Source: Natrinema gelatinilyticum (GTDB taxonomy: Archaea; Halobacteriota; Halobacteria; Halobacteriales; Natrialbaceae). Taken from it: a DNA stretch of 64,000 nucleotides. Made by a program: the position numbers and the translations under genes. How positions within the stretch are numbered: position 1 is the stretch's first letter; each line of letters starts with the position of its first letter. The DNA is taken from assembly GCF_024266705.1 (NCBI RefSeq), contig NZ_CP100756.1:620001-684000 (forward strand), given 5' to 3'. This document shows positions 43,433 through 53,206 of this stretch, piece by piece. The notes below the pieces were generated by a model. It ran no database searches, was not told the DNA's origin, and was given only the letters and a program-made list of their open reading frames with translations.

Positions 43433-44953
43433 ATGACCGCGGCCGAAGGTGTCGAACTACTGGGACTCCGTTGCGACGCCGTCGCCGATTTCGGGGCCCC
43501 GGCGCTCCGGGACCTGCTCGAGCACTTCGATCCGGACCTGGTTTACGTCGCCCGCGAGCGATCGGACGCGAGAGTCGTCAGCCGCCTTCGCCGATCGTTC
43601 GACGGTCCAGTCGTCTTCGCCGGCGGCCCAGCTAAAATACGAACCGAAACGGTGGCCGGAGTCTCGATTACGTTCTCGAGCGCCGCATTGCTGCTCGGGG
43701 ATCCGGCCGACGAGCAGGTCGACACCACCGGCGATACGTGGAACGCCGATTTCGTCGTCTGTGACGACCTCGAACTGACGACCGACGCCGTTTCGCTCGA
43801 CGTAACTCTCTCTGGCCGCGACGCCATCGCCCGCTACCAATCTCGGACGAGCGCGACGACGACGTTCCTCACGGGCGCGCTCGAGGCGAGTTACGATCAC
43901 GTCTGGGACGCGACGGTCGACGGCGACCCCGTCCGGCTGCCGATTCGGGGTGTCGGTCCGCTGCGGCGATCCGGTGCGGCCGAACTTGCCTGCCTCACCT
44001 GCGACCGGCACGGTTCGGTGGCGGTCTCGTCGGTGCCGGCCGATCGGTTCGGGCTCCGAGCGCTTTCCGGCGTCGGTCCCACGACTGCTGATCGACTCCG
44101 TTCCAACGGATACGACACGCGGGCAGACGTCGCCGAGGCGACGTCGGTGGAACTGCGATCGATCGACGGCATCGGCGCATCGACTGCTCGAGAGATTGGG
44201 TCCAGCGCGCGTGCGCTCGAAGAATCGCGCGTAGTCCGTCGCACGGACGAGCCAGTTCCGCCGGCTCCCGAGGGATCGATGCCGCTGTTCGTCGATATCG
44301 AGACGGACGGGTTGCAGCCGACGATACTCTGGTTGATTGGCGTTTACGATCCCGAACGCGACGTCTACGTCGACTTCGTCGACACCGAACTGACTCGCGA
44401 CGAGCCGGGTGCGGCGACCCTCGAGTTCGTCTCGTGGTTGGCCGCGGAGTACGACTCCCCCTCGCTGATCGCCTGGAATGGCCACGCGTTCGACTACAGA
44501 CACCTCGAGCGGTTCATCTCTCGTTACGCACCCGACTATCACGAATACTGGGACGAGGACGTGTACGCGTACGACCTCTACGACTGGGCGGTGAGACGGG
44601 ACAACGCCGTCCTGCCGGGCCGAACGAACCGGCTCGAGGACGTCGCCGACGGCCTCGGCTGTGCGCGGTCGGGGACCGTGGCCGCCCTCGACGGCAAGAC
44701 GCTGGCGGAACGAATACGACGGCGGCTCGAGGGGCCGGGTACCCTGGCCGTCGAACCGGGCGACGATGCGGCCGCGGGAGCGTCAGAAATCGACTGGGAC
44801 GCCGCCCGAGGCTACTGCGAGGCGGACGTCCGGGAACTGGCGGCGACCTACGACGCGATTGCGAGCGCCCCCCTCGAGGCGGATGCGGAGACACCGGAAC
44901 GGAATCGAGCGCCGACCGACGGGACGACGCAAACGGGACTCGCCGATTTCTGA
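43433..44953 (+). CDS. Helix-hairpin-helix / DEDD exonuclease, MrfB (YprB)-like
   Basis: 506 residues from the ATG at 43433, which lies about 25 bases after a TATA-like CTTATAGC. Residues about 205-255 contain two helix-hairpin-helix units (LSGVGPTTADRLRSNGYDTR, RSIDGIGASTAREIG). From about 285 comes an RNase H-like exonuclease: PLFVDIETDGLQPTILWLIG, LIAWNGHAFDYRHLERF and the late YCEADVRELA Asp. The N-terminal 180 residues resemble an archaeal nuclease-like accessory domain. In Bacillus, MrfB is a DEDD 3'-5' exonuclease working with helicase MrfA; that gene starts 2 bases downstream here. Confidence 0.8.
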   Translation: MTAAEGVELLGLRCDAVADFGAPALRDLLEHFDPDLVYVARERSDARVVSRLRRSFDGPVVFAGGPAKIRTETVAGVSITFSSAALLLGDPADEQVDTTGDTWNADFVVCDDLELTTDAVSLDVTLSGRDAIARYQSRTSATTTFLTGALEASYDHVWDATVDGDPVRLPIRGVGPLRRSGAAELACLTCDRHGSVAVSSVPADRFGLRALSGVGPTTADRLRSNGYDTRADVAEATSVELRSIDGIGASTAREIGSSARALEESRVVRRTDEPVPPAPEGSMPLFVDIETDGLQPTILWLIGVYDPERDVYVDFVDTELTRDEPGAATLEFVSWLAAEYDSPSLIAWNGHAFDYRHLERFISRYAPDYHEYWDEDVYAYDLYDWAVRRDNAVLPGRTNRLEDVADGLGCARSGTVAALDGKTLAERIRRRLEGPGTLAVEPGDDAAAGASEIDWDAARGYCEADVRELAATYDAIASAPLEADAETPERNRAPTDGTTQTGLADF

Positions 44954-44955
44954 CT

Positions 44956-47511
44956 ATGCCGACCGACAAACCACCGGACCCGAACGACGGAACGGACGGA
45001 ACAGCAGCGAGAAACGACGGGACCGAACGCGCAGGGTCGGACGGTTTTGCGATGACCGGCGAGGAACTCCGTGAGAGCTATCCGCGGAATCGCTATCGCG
45101 GGCAGGTTCACGAGGAGATTACCCTGCCGGCCGAACCGTCCGATCACGTGCCGGCTCAGCGGGTCTTGCCGCCGGAACTCGGAGCGAAGCTGGGTGTCGA
45201 TCTCTGGAGTCATCAGGCGGCGGCACTCGAGGCGCTGGCAGACGACGAGAACGTATGCGTCGCCACGTCGACGTCTTCGGGAAAGACGTACGTCTACGGG
45301 ATACACGTCGCACGACGGTTCAGGGAAAACCCCGACGTGCGCGCGCTTCTCGTCTACCCGACGAAAGCGCTCAGCCGCGACCAGGAACGCGAACTAAACG
45401 CGCTCTTCGAGTCGCTCGGGGTTGACGTCACCGTCGGCGTGTACGACGGCGACACGAAACGTGAGGACAAAGCGCGGATTCGCGACGAAGCGAACGTCGT
45501 CATCACCAATTTCGCGGGGTTGAATCACTATCTCGAGGGACACCACCGCTGGGCGTCGTTCCACGCGAACTGCTCGCTGGTCGTGATCGACGAGGCGCAC
45601 GCGTGGACGGGTATCAGCGGGATGCACGCCGCCTGGATTCTCCGGCGTGCGCGGCGCGTGATCGACTGGTACGGCGGGGATCCTCAGTACGTGCTGACGA
45701 CGGCGACGGTCGGCAATCCGTCCGAACACGCCCGCGCGTTGACCGGCGAACCGGCGACAGTGATCGGCGACGATGGCTCGCCCAGCGGCCGTCGCCATCT
45801 GGTGTTCTGGGATCCGCCGGCGGACGCCGACGGCGGCGCGACCCGCGTCGACACTGCCGACTGGAGCCCCGGCAAACGCCCCGCAACGGTCGAGGCACCC
45901 GAGGTCTGGGCTCACTGCTGCCATCACGGCGTCACCTCGTTGTTGTTCTGTGATTCCCGCAAACAGACGGAACTGGCCGTCGGACGGGCACGGGAGTTCC
46001 TCGAGCGCCCCGGCCTCCCCTCCCGGGGATCGACCGAACTCGCCGCGTACAACGCGGGTCACGGGAAGAGATTCCGCCGCGGGACGGAGAACAGGCTCAA
46101 AGCCGGCACGCTCGACGGCGTCGCGACGACCAGTGCACTCGAGGTCGGCATCGACGTCGGGGGGATCGACGGAACCGTCTTGCTCGGATATCCCGGCACC
46201 CGCCAGTCGTTCTGGCAGCGAGTCGGCCGGTCGGGTCGCGACGAACGCGAGGCGCTCTCGGTGTTCGTCCCCAGCCACGCGACGCTCGATCAGTACATCC
46301 TGCGTCATCCGGAATACCTCCTCGAGGAAGCCCCCGAGAGCGCAGTCGTCGATCTCGAGAACAATCCGGTCTACCTGCAGCACCTGCGCTGTGCCGCCCA
46401 GGAACTGCCGCTGCGCCGCGAGGACGCGTCCCGATTTGGTGGCATCGACCGACTCGAGCGGGCCGTCGAGTACGGCCGACGGACGGGCGATCTGGAGGGC
46501 TCGCTCGAAGGCGGGGTGACGTACGCCCATCGCGACCGGCCGCAAAGCGATATCAGCCTCTACGCGTCGAGCGGCAACGCGTTCGAGGTGCGCCTCGCCG
46601 GAGCGGACTCGTTCGATCATCAGCCGATCGGACGCGCACGCGCCTATCGAGACTATCACGAAGGTGCGACGGTACTGTATCGAGGCGACCAGTACGAAGT
46701 CGTCGAACTGCGGGAAGATCGCCCCCAGCCCATCGTCGAACTCGAGCCGGTCGACGTCGATTACTACACGCAGTCACAGCGCCGAACGACGATCTACGAC
46801 ACCGAGGTCCGCGAGTCCCGCGACCTCGGCTCGTTCCGACTCAACTGGGGATACGGGACCGTCACGGTCCACCACGACACGTTCATGAAACGGGAGATCG
46901 GCACGGGCGACGTTCGGGCCGTCGGCCTCGAGACCGGTGTCCCGCCGCTCGAGATGCGAACGCAGTTGTGCTGGGCTGAAGTACCGGCGGACGTCGAACG
47001 CGCGGTGACAGCCGCGCACAGCGACTACCACAACGACGACTGCCAGGACCTGCCGCCGCGACTCCACGGGTACCTTGGGGGGATTCACGCCATCGAACAC
47101 GCGATGATCGCCGTGGCACCTCTCGAGCTGACGGTCGATGCGGCCGATCTCGGCGGCCTCGCGACGAACCGCCTTCCCGACGCGTCCGAATCGAGCGGCT
47201 GGTTCATCTACGACGGTGTCGAGGGCGGCCTGGGATTTTCGCGGCGCATCTACGAGGAGTACGAGGCAGTCGCACGACGGGCTCACGAGCTGATGACCGA
47301 CTGCCCGTGTGGACGTGACGAGGGCTGTCCCGCCTGTCTCATGGATCCGCGGTGTGGGAACGATAACCGGCCACTGTACGCGCCCGCGGCGACCGACGTG
47401 ATCGACGCGCTGCTCGGCGATCGTCCGCTCGACGATCGTCGATCGACCGAGTCGACAGACGAGGCGGCCGAGCCAGGCGACGACCGTCGCCCGCCCGCAT
47501 CGATCTCGTAA
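44956..47511 (+). CDS. DEAD/DEAH-box helicase with DUF1998 zinc site, MrfA (YprA)-like
   Basis: 851 residues. Helicase motifs in order: Q-like SHQAAALEAL, Walker A ATSTSSGKTYVYG, YPTKALSRDQ, DEAH in LVVIDEAHAWTG, VLTTATVGNP, LLFCDSRKQTELAV, then GGIDGTVLLGYPGTRQSFWQ and VGRSGR. The C-terminus has the DUF1998 four-Cys site CPCGRDEGCPACLMDPRCG preceded by DGVEGGLGFSRRIYEEYE. This architecture is that of YprA/MrfA and Hrq1, which act in crosslink or mitomycin-type damage repair. The adjacent exonuclease makes the pair a counterpart of MrfAB. Confidence 0.9.
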   Translation: MPTDKPPDPNDGTDGTAARNDGTERAGSDGFAMTGEELRESYPRNRYRGQVHEEITLPAEPSDHVPAQRVLPPELGAKLGVDLWSHQAAALEALADDENVCVATSTSSGKTYVYGIHVARRFRENPDVRALLVYPTKALSRDQERELNALFESLGVDVTVGVYDGDTKREDKARIRDEANVVITNFAGLNHYLEGHHRWASFHANCSLVVIDEAHAWTGISGMHAAWILRRARRVIDWYGGDPQYVLTTATVGNPSEHARALTGEPATVIGDDGSPSGRRHLVFWDPPADADGGATRVDTADWSPGKRPATVEAPEVWAHCCHHGVTSLLFCDSRKQTELAVGRAREFLERPGLPSRGSTELAAYNAGHGKRFRRGTENRLKAGTLDGVATTSALEVGIDVGGIDGTVLLGYPGTRQSFWQRVGRSGRDEREALSVFVPSHATLDQYILRHPEYLLEEAPESAVVDLENNPVYLQHLRCAAQELPLRREDASRFGGIDRLERAVEYGRRTGDLEGSLEGGVTYAHRDRPQSDISLYASSGNAFEVRLAGADSFDHQPIGRARAYRDYHEGATVLYRGDQYEVVELREDRPQPIVELEPVDVDYYTQSQRRTTIYDTEVRESRDLGSFRLNWGYGTVTVHHDTFMKREIGTGDVRAVGLETGVPPLEMRTQLCWAEVPADVERAVTAAHSDYHNDDCQDLPPRLHGYLGGIHAIEHAMIAVAPLELTVDAADLGGLATNRLPDASESSGWFIYDGVEGGLGFSRRIYEEYEAVARRAHELMTDCPCGRDEGCPACLMDPRCGNDNRPLYAPAATDVIDALLGDRPLDDRRSTESTDEAAEPGDDRRPPASIS

Positions 47512-47516
47512 CCGGC

Positions 47517-47858
47517 TTAGTTGTCGGACTCCAGATCGCTCGGATCGAGGTCGTCCGCGAGGTAGCGTTCTCCCAGGTCGCTCACCTCGTAGAAGCCCGG
47601 CATGATTTTCTCGAGGAGGCCGTACTTGGTCATCTCGCGACATCGATAGGCGGCGTAATTCGCGGGACAGAGTCCCTCCTCGTCGATCTGGTTCGGCTCG
47701 AAGATATCCTCCTCGGAGTGTAGCAACTCGAGGATCGGCCTGTCTGCGGGCTCCATCCACTCTGCGTCGGTTTCTGCTTCCGGTTCACCGTCGGTTTGGG
47801 CGTCAGCCTCGGCCTCGGCTTCGGGGTCGGGGTCGGGGTCGGTAGTGGAGTCGTCCAT
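47517..47858 (-). CDS. PhiH1-repressor-like winged-helix protein
   Basis: 113 residues from the ATG at 47858. The first 35 are Asp/Glu/Pro repeats (DPDPDPEAEAEADAQTDGEP). The rest is a winged helix typical of haloarchaeal repressor-like proteins: ADRPILELLHSEEDIFEPNQ, NYAAYRCREMTKYGLLEKIM and PGFYEVSDLGERYLADDL. Targets are unknown. It is convergent with the helicase gene, separated by 5 bases. Confidence 0.78.
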   Translation of the reverse strand: MDDSTTDPDPDPEAEAEADAQTDGEPEAETDAEWMEPADRPILELLHSEEDIFEPNQIDEEGLCPANYAAYRCREMTKYGLLEKIMPGFYEVSDLGERYLADDLDPSDLESDN

Positions 47859-48026
47859 AGGTATACGCTTCGCTCCCGGTCGGGGAGTCAGTGTCTCTAT
47901 CGAATCGATGGGTGTCGCGCCACATGATTGTACTGGTCGTCGCGACCCGTCGACGGTATCGGGAACCGGTAACGGCGTCACGAGAGGTATCGATCGGCGT
48001 CGCGCGACGGAACGACCCGCGACCGA

Positions 48027-48458
48027 CTACGCCCGTTCCGGCTCAGCGTAATCGACGTGGACGTTCGGCGTGGTTGCGGGCTCGTCGCCGGTGATCCCAC
48101 GGTCGACGAACGTGACGTTCGTCAGGTCGCCGGTAAACCGGAACGTGATCATGCCGGTCTCGATCGCTCCTTCGACGGTGGTCCCCGAGAGGACGGTCAC
48201 GTCCTTCGCCCTGTCTTCGTCGGCCAGTTCGATCTCGCCGTCGACAGTCAGTTCGAAGCTCGAGGGCGTTCCCTGACCGATAATGGTCAGCGTGTTCTGG
48301 CAGTCGCCGTCCGATTCGGCGGAATCGGGCGTCGGCCTCGTCGCTGCGACCGTGGCCGTAGCCGTCGTATCGGTGCTGATCGGTCCCGTCTGCTGGCGAT
48401 TCGACTCGGCGGGAAATGCTCCGTCTTCACGGTTTACTGTCGCTTTTTCACGTGCCAT
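48027..48458 (-). CDS. Stand-alone beta-domain protein, haloarchaeal
   Basis: 143 residues. The N-terminal 45 are low complexity (Thr/Ala/Arg). The rest is a beta-rich domain (CQNTLTIIGQGTPSSFELTV, DGEIELADEDRAKDVTVLSG, GMITFRFTGDLTNVTFVDRG) that also occurs within larger exported haloarchaeal proteins. No signal peptide is seen, so location is uncertain. Function unknown. Confidence 0.6.
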   Translation of the reverse strand: MAREKATVNREDGAFPAESNRQQTGPISTDTTATATVAATRPTPDSAESDGDCQNTLTIIGQGTPSSFELTVDGEIELADEDRAKDVTVLSGTTVEGAIETGMITFRFTGDLTNVTFVDRGITGDEPATTPNVHVDYAEPERA

Positions 48459-48647
48459 ATGGTGGACACAGTCGCGTATCAGATTATAAATCTTGTCACT
48501 GAACTAATGGTTAGAATGGACGAAATATAACTGCTCGATTGGAAGTACGTCGAAATTATGACCGAATGTTACGGATTTCTAGCCGATCTGGATCGTCCTC
48601 GAAGAACGAGGGAACGTAGTGTGACCGCTCGAGGTATTCCGTTCGCC

Positions 48648-51600
48648 TCAGGCCGCCGTCGTGGCCGAGAGCAACGATTCGAACACTTTCTGCTGGGCCC
48701 GCCGGAGATGTTGATGGAACGTCGCCGGCGCGATATCGAGCGATTCGGCGATCTCCTCGCCGGAAGCATCGCGTGGCCACTCGAAGAACCCCGCGTGATA
48801 GGCTGCCCGGAGCGTCGCCCGCTGGCGGTCGGTGAGATCATCCGTCAGAACGGCTCGAACGCGCTCGGGAGTGGTATCGCGGCGTGTATCCTGGCGATGC
48901 TTCAGCAGTTCCGCCGTCGGATAAGACGACTGTACGACGTCGATGACTCGGCGGACGTCAGTTCTCGGTGCCAGGTGTATCGTCATCTGGTAGTCGCCGT
49001 CCTCGATGACGACGTCTTCGATGGACCCGCCGAGCGAGGCGACCGTCGACAGCACCGGCGGTTCGGAGAGCCGAAGTTCGAAGTTCCGTCGTCCGCTCTC
49101 GGATCGGAACCGCACGTCGGTCCAGTGAGGGAGTGCTTCGACGACCGACTCGACTGTCTCGACCGCGTCTTCCGTTGCGCTTCCGTAGACGAGGTACTCG
49201 TCGTCCTCGATGGGCACAGCGTGGTCGAGCGTGATCGTGCCCGCGGGCTCGAGGTCGACGTCGAGCGCATCGAACATGTTTCGGATTCGAAATTGGAGTT
49301 CGACGACGTCGTCGCTCATCAACGCCCGCTTTCGCTCGGTAGCGGCGATGGCGTGACCCACCACTTCCCCGAGTCGGCCGATCACCGCCCGCTCCGGGCC
49401 CGTGAACGCGTCCGGCCGTTCGGCGTAGACGTTCAACACGCCGTATATCATATCCTCGTGAACGATCGGAATGGCCGCCGACGACCGGAATCCGTACTCC
49501 TCGATGGTGCTCCGCCAGGGATCGTACCTGGAATCGGCAGCGACGTCCTGGGTCGTCTGGAGTTCGCGCGTCGCGATTGCCCTGCCAGTTGCCCCTATAC
49601 TTCGCTCGTCGTCCGGGTCGGTGGTGATCGTGATCTCCTCAAGGTATCCGTCCACGCCGGCTTCGGTTCGCACGTTCACCGTTTGCGTTGCGACGTCGAC
49701 GTCGCCGATCCAGGACAACAGATAGGAATCCGAGTCGGCGAGGTGGTCGCAGACGACCTGTTCGATCTCCTCGCGTGTGGACCGATCGATGACCGCCTCG
49801 GAAATGCGGTTGACCACGTCGTTGAGATTGTTGAGCGCGGCGAGTTGCTCGCGCTGGCGCTCGAGTTCTCGCTCGCCGGTGCGTCGATCGATGGCGGTCT
49901 TGAATACGTTCGCGACCGATTGGACGAAGGCGACGTCGTGTTCGGAGAACGCCCGACGGTCCGCGTCGTGGACCTCGAGGACTCCCCAGGGATCGTCTCG
50001 CGTCCCGATGACAGCGCTGATACCGCTCGCGATCTCGTCTCCGGTCAACTCCTCGATGGTGCCGAAACGCGACTCCGTCGCAAAATCGTCGACCACGACA
50101 GGTCCCTCGTCGGTCAGCGTGTAGGCCGCCTGTGAGTTGTTCCCGAGTGCCGGGACGGTCGCCTCACCGACGACGTCCCTGTCCCACCCGACTCCCTCCC
50201 GCAGCAAGAACGATTCCTCGGCCGCATCGAGGTCCAACACCTTGCAGTAGTCGGCCTCGAGCATTTCGACCACCAGGTCGCTCCCCTCGGCCAATAGCGC
50301 GTCGACGTCGTGGCTCGCGAGCGCCCGCTGACCGAGATCGGCGACCGCTTCCTGCTGTCGAACTCGTTTCGTGAGTCGGTCCTCTCGCTCGAGGTGACTC
50401 GAGATGTCGCGAACCACGCCGCAACGCCCGGTGCCATCGTCCATCGGGAAGGGCCCCAATCGGCTCTCGCACGGCACGGTTTCTCCGCCCTTCGTGTAAA
50501 CGTCGAGTTCGATACTCGCGACGTCGCGATCATCGTCCGTGATTTCCTCGGATAGCGATTCGGCCCGCGGTGTGATCCAGTCGTCGTGGATCGTCGCCGC
50601 GGCTTCGCCGAGGAGTTCCTCACGAGCGTAGCCAGTCAGCTCACAGAAGCCGTCGTTAACCATGACGAATCGGGCCTCGTCGTCGACCGCGTAAACGCCG
50701 TCGTCGATCGTCTCGACGATACGTTCGTACTGTTCGAGTTCCCGTTCGCGCTCTTTGCGTTCGGTGATGTCGGTGAAGTATACCGAGAGCCCGGATTCAG
50801 AGGGATAGACCCTGATGATCTCCCAGATATCGAGCGGGTCAGAGTACCGTTGAAAACTCGTCGCGGTCTGGGTGGCCAGGGCCGTCTCGAATCGGTCTCG
50901 AATTGGATCGTCGTCGGCCACGGACAGCACCTCCCAGGCGTTCGTTCCCAGGAGTTCGGTTTCCGTGTGGCCGAAGAGCTCTTCGGCGCGGTCGTTGACG
51001 TACGTGAACCGAAAGTCGTCGTCGAGTGCGCAGAACGCCTCGGAAACCCGGTCGAACACCTCCTCGAATTCGGTTTCGAGGTCGTCGCGCGTCCGCTCGA
51101 GTCGTCGTGCCTGCTCTTCGAGTGGGGTGACGTCGGTCACCGTGACGATGACGGAATCGCCGTCGAGCGGTTCGGCGGTCATCGACAACCACCGCGTCTC
51201 GCCGTCGGCATCGTCGACTCGAACCCGCTGGTCCACGACAGAGTCGCCGGTCGCGAGCGCCCGCTGGGCCGGCCGGTCCGGAGGCGGGATCACGTCGCCA
51301 TCCTCGTCGAGCAGGGGCTGATCGCCCAGCGTGTGCTCCGCAGAGTCGTCTCCGTCCATCCCGAGATACTCGGTAAAACGCCGGTTCAATCGCCGCGGTT
51401 CGCCGTCTTCGTCGAAGATGCCGATCCCGGTCGGATTGAGCTCCATGACGCGCTCTACGAGATCGTGTTCGCGGCGGACCTGCTGTTCGCGCTCGCGTCG
51501 ATCGGTCGCGTCCCAGGTGACCTTCGCGTATCCCTCGAGGGTGCCGTCTTCGTCGCGGATCGCGGTGATTGCAACCTGCGCCCAGAACCGCGACCCATCC

Positions 51601-52097
51601 ACCCGAACGCGCCACCCCTCGTCCTCGATCGACCCGGTTTCGGCTGCGGCGGCGAGATTCGACTCGGGGACGTCGGCGTCCCGGTCATCCCGGGTGTAGA
51701 ACATCGAGATGTGTTCGCCTACCACGTCGTCCGTCGCGTATCCTTCGATTCGTTCGGCTCCCGCGTTCCAACTGCGGACGTAGCCGTCCGCGTCGAGCAC
51801 GAAGATGGCGTACTCCTCGACGGTCTCGACCGGCGATTCGGCGATGGCGGGCGCGTCACCGTTGTTGGCCGGCCGATCGGTCGTCGACGGTCGCGAGCGC
51901 CACCAGACACGCCCGCTCGCGCCGACCTTTTTCGTCTCGAGCGTCCCATGGTCGACGAGTCGCTCGAGTCGATCGTAGGTGCTCCGCCGGCCGAGCTCGA
52001 GCCGATCCGCTACCTCGTTCGTCGTCCGTGGAGCCCCGGACCCATCGAAGAGGGCGAGCGTCTCTCGGAGGCTCTCGGTCAACTGGCGTGAACTCAT
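48648..52097 (-). CDS. Giant PAS/GAF/BAT/HTH_10 transcriptional regulator
   Basis: 1149 residues from MSSRQLTESLRETLALFDGS; an upstream in-frame start at 52190 would add 31 poorly coding residues. An N-terminal winged helix (APRTTNEVADRLELGRRSTY) is followed by four PAS domains (about 95-200, 215-330, 340-440, 450-560) and two GAF domains (about 580-715 and 740-890). The bacterio-opsin-activator BAT region comes next, and HTH_10 is at the end (LTDRQRATLRAAYHAGFFEW, SGEEIAESLDIAPATFHQHL). It has DNA-binding folds at both ends and multiple sensor domains between, so it probably integrates light, redox or small-molecule cues. No kinase domain. Confidence 0.9.
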   Translation of the reverse strand: MSSRQLTESLRETLALFDGSGAPRTTNEVADRLELGRRSTYDRLERLVDHGTLETKKVGASGRVWWRSRPSTTDRPANNGDAPAIAESPVETVEEYAIFVLDADGYVRSWNAGAERIEGYATDDVVGEHISMFYTRDDRDADVPESNLAAAAETGSIEDEGWRVRVDGSRFWAQVAITAIRDEDGTLEGYAKVTWDATDRREREQQVRREHDLVERVMELNPTGIGIFDEDGEPRRLNRRFTEYLGMDGDDSAEHTLGDQPLLDEDGDVIPPPDRPAQRALATGDSVVDQRVRVDDADGETRWLSMTAEPLDGDSVIVTVTDVTPLEEQARRLERTRDDLETEFEEVFDRVSEAFCALDDDFRFTYVNDRAEELFGHTETELLGTNAWEVLSVADDDPIRDRFETALATQTATSFQRYSDPLDIWEIIRVYPSESGLSVYFTDITERKERERELEQYERIVETIDDGVYAVDDEARFVMVNDGFCELTGYAREELLGEAAATIHDDWITPRAESLSEEITDDDRDVASIELDVYTKGGETVPCESRLGPFPMDDGTGRCGVVRDISSHLEREDRLTKRVRQQEAVADLGQRALASHDVDALLAEGSDLVVEMLEADYCKVLDLDAAEESFLLREGVGWDRDVVGEATVPALGNNSQAAYTLTDEGPVVVDDFATESRFGTIEELTGDEIASGISAVIGTRDDPWGVLEVHDADRRAFSEHDVAFVQSVANVFKTAIDRRTGERELERQREQLAALNNLNDVVNRISEAVIDRSTREEIEQVVCDHLADSDSYLLSWIGDVDVATQTVNVRTEAGVDGYLEEITITTDPDDERSIGATGRAIATRELQTTQDVAADSRYDPWRSTIEEYGFRSSAAIPIVHEDMIYGVLNVYAERPDAFTGPERAVIGRLGEVVGHAIAATERKRALMSDDVVELQFRIRNMFDALDVDLEPAGTITLDHAVPIEDDEYLVYGSATEDAVETVESVVEALPHWTDVRFRSESGRRNFELRLSEPPVLSTVASLGGSIEDVVIEDGDYQMTIHLAPRTDVRRVIDVVQSSYPTAELLKHRQDTRRDTTPERVRAVLTDDLTDRQRATLRAAYHAGFFEWPRDASGEEIAESLDIAPATFHQHLRRAQQKVFESLLSATTAA

Positions 52098-52326
52098 TCG
52101 ATCGTGTGAAGTATACGGGTGCGTATCAACCCTCCGCCGACGGAATGTCAGCGGGGAGCGAACGGGTGATCGATCGATTGGTCGTGTCATACCGGACCTC
52201 GAGACGCTGCTCCGGATCGGGCTACCCGACCTGCCGCCGATCAGTACCTAATCACCTCTAGTGTATCCTTTCCCGGGAGAGGGTCCTCGTCTAGTACACG
52301 TCGGTCGCCGACCGAAGAAGTCCTCT

Positions 52327-52668
52327 ATGACTCAATCCAAACGCGATTTCACGTGGCAGCAAACGGAACTCGACGAGCGATCCGAGGACACCCGTTACCG
52401 ATTGCTCGAAGCAGAGCGGCGCAGAATGACGCTCGATATCCTCGCCGGCGTGACCGCGACCGTCGAACTCACGGAGTTGGCGGCGGGGATCGTCGCTCGA
52501 GAGGACGGCGTCGATGCGGTCACCGACGACGCCATTTCGGACGTGACGATAGTGCTCCACCACGTTCACCTCCCGATGATGGACGAACTCGGTATCATCG
52601 ATTACGATGCGAGCAACCAGCGTATCGAATCGTGTCCCAGCAGGGCCGACGTGCAGGACACCTCGTGA
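52327..52668 (+). CDS. DUF7344-type winged-helix protein
   Basis: 113 residues. RYRLLEAERRRMTLDILAGV, VELTELAAGIVAREDGVDAV and VTIVLHHVHLPMMDELGIID show the typical haloarchaeal helix-turn-helix with the H-x-H-L-P motif; these small regulators often sit beside Bat-like genes. It is transcribed away from the giant regulator, with 229 bases between starts, so the two may share control signals. Confidence 0.8.
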   Translation: MTQSKRDFTWQQTELDERSEDTRYRLLEAERRRMTLDILAGVTATVELTELAAGIVAREDGVDAVTDDAISDVTIVLHHVHLPMMDELGIIDYDASNQRIESCPSRADVQDTS

Positions 52669-53002
52669 CCCGCCGTCCGTTCTCGGGTCGTTCGACGTCC
52701 GGATTTCGATACCGGTCACGTGTCGAATTCGCGCTGAAATCGCGCTATTACCCGTTCGTGGCGTTTTTGACGGCGTATCGACTAGGAGACGGCTGACGTG
52801 TTTTGGACAGCGCATTCGCTTCGAGACGGCTGACGGCTATCCCCGAATCGGATCGTCGGCACGCACGTCGTATTCGTTCGTGAGTGAACGGATTTCGGAG
52901 CGTGATAGCTGGCCCTGACGTCCGTCCGGGACGGAACCCGTCTCTCGATGCCGGTCTCGAAAAAGAAAGCCTATAACGGTCCAATTGTCAGCTTCGGTTG
53001 AT
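52669..53002. other. Intergenic region with promoter of the zinc-ribbon gene
   Basis: No gene is supported. CCTATAAC at 52969-52976 is a TATA-like box 27-34 bases before the ATG at 53003. A minus-strand open stretch ending in NEYDVRADDPIRG looks protein-like but has no start codon. Confidence 0.4.
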
Positions 53003-53206
53003 ATGAACGAGAACAGGACCGTTGCTGATATCCTCGAGCGAGTGCGCGAATCTCGTCGCCAGAAGCGCTGTCCCGACTGCGACGCAGCCGTTTCGATCCG
53101 TGGCTTCAGGGGGGAATACCGCTGGGAGTGTGTAAACTGCGATGCGCTCGGCATCGGATACACGTCCCGTTCGGCCGCTTTGGACGCGATTCGGAAACGT
53201 CGGTAA
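53003..53206 (+). CDS. Small zinc-ribbon protein
   Basis: 67 residues, MNENRTVADILERVRESRRQ then CPDCDAAVSIRGFRGEYRWE and CVNCDALGIGYTSRSAALDA. The two C-x-x-C pairs make a ribbon; the flanking helices are basic. The TATA-like box 30 bases upstream supports this start. Probably nucleic-acid or protein binding; no further assignment. Confidence 0.75.
   Translation: MNENRTVADILERVRESRRQKRCPDCDAAVSIRGFRGEYRWECVNCDALGIGYTSRSAALDAIRKRR

Noticed and set aside
52842..52980. Minus-strand peptide ending SRSEIRSLTNEYDVRADDPIRG
   Set aside because: Protein-like ending but no start codon downstream of a promoter; the TATA-like box there serves the plus-strand gene at 53003.
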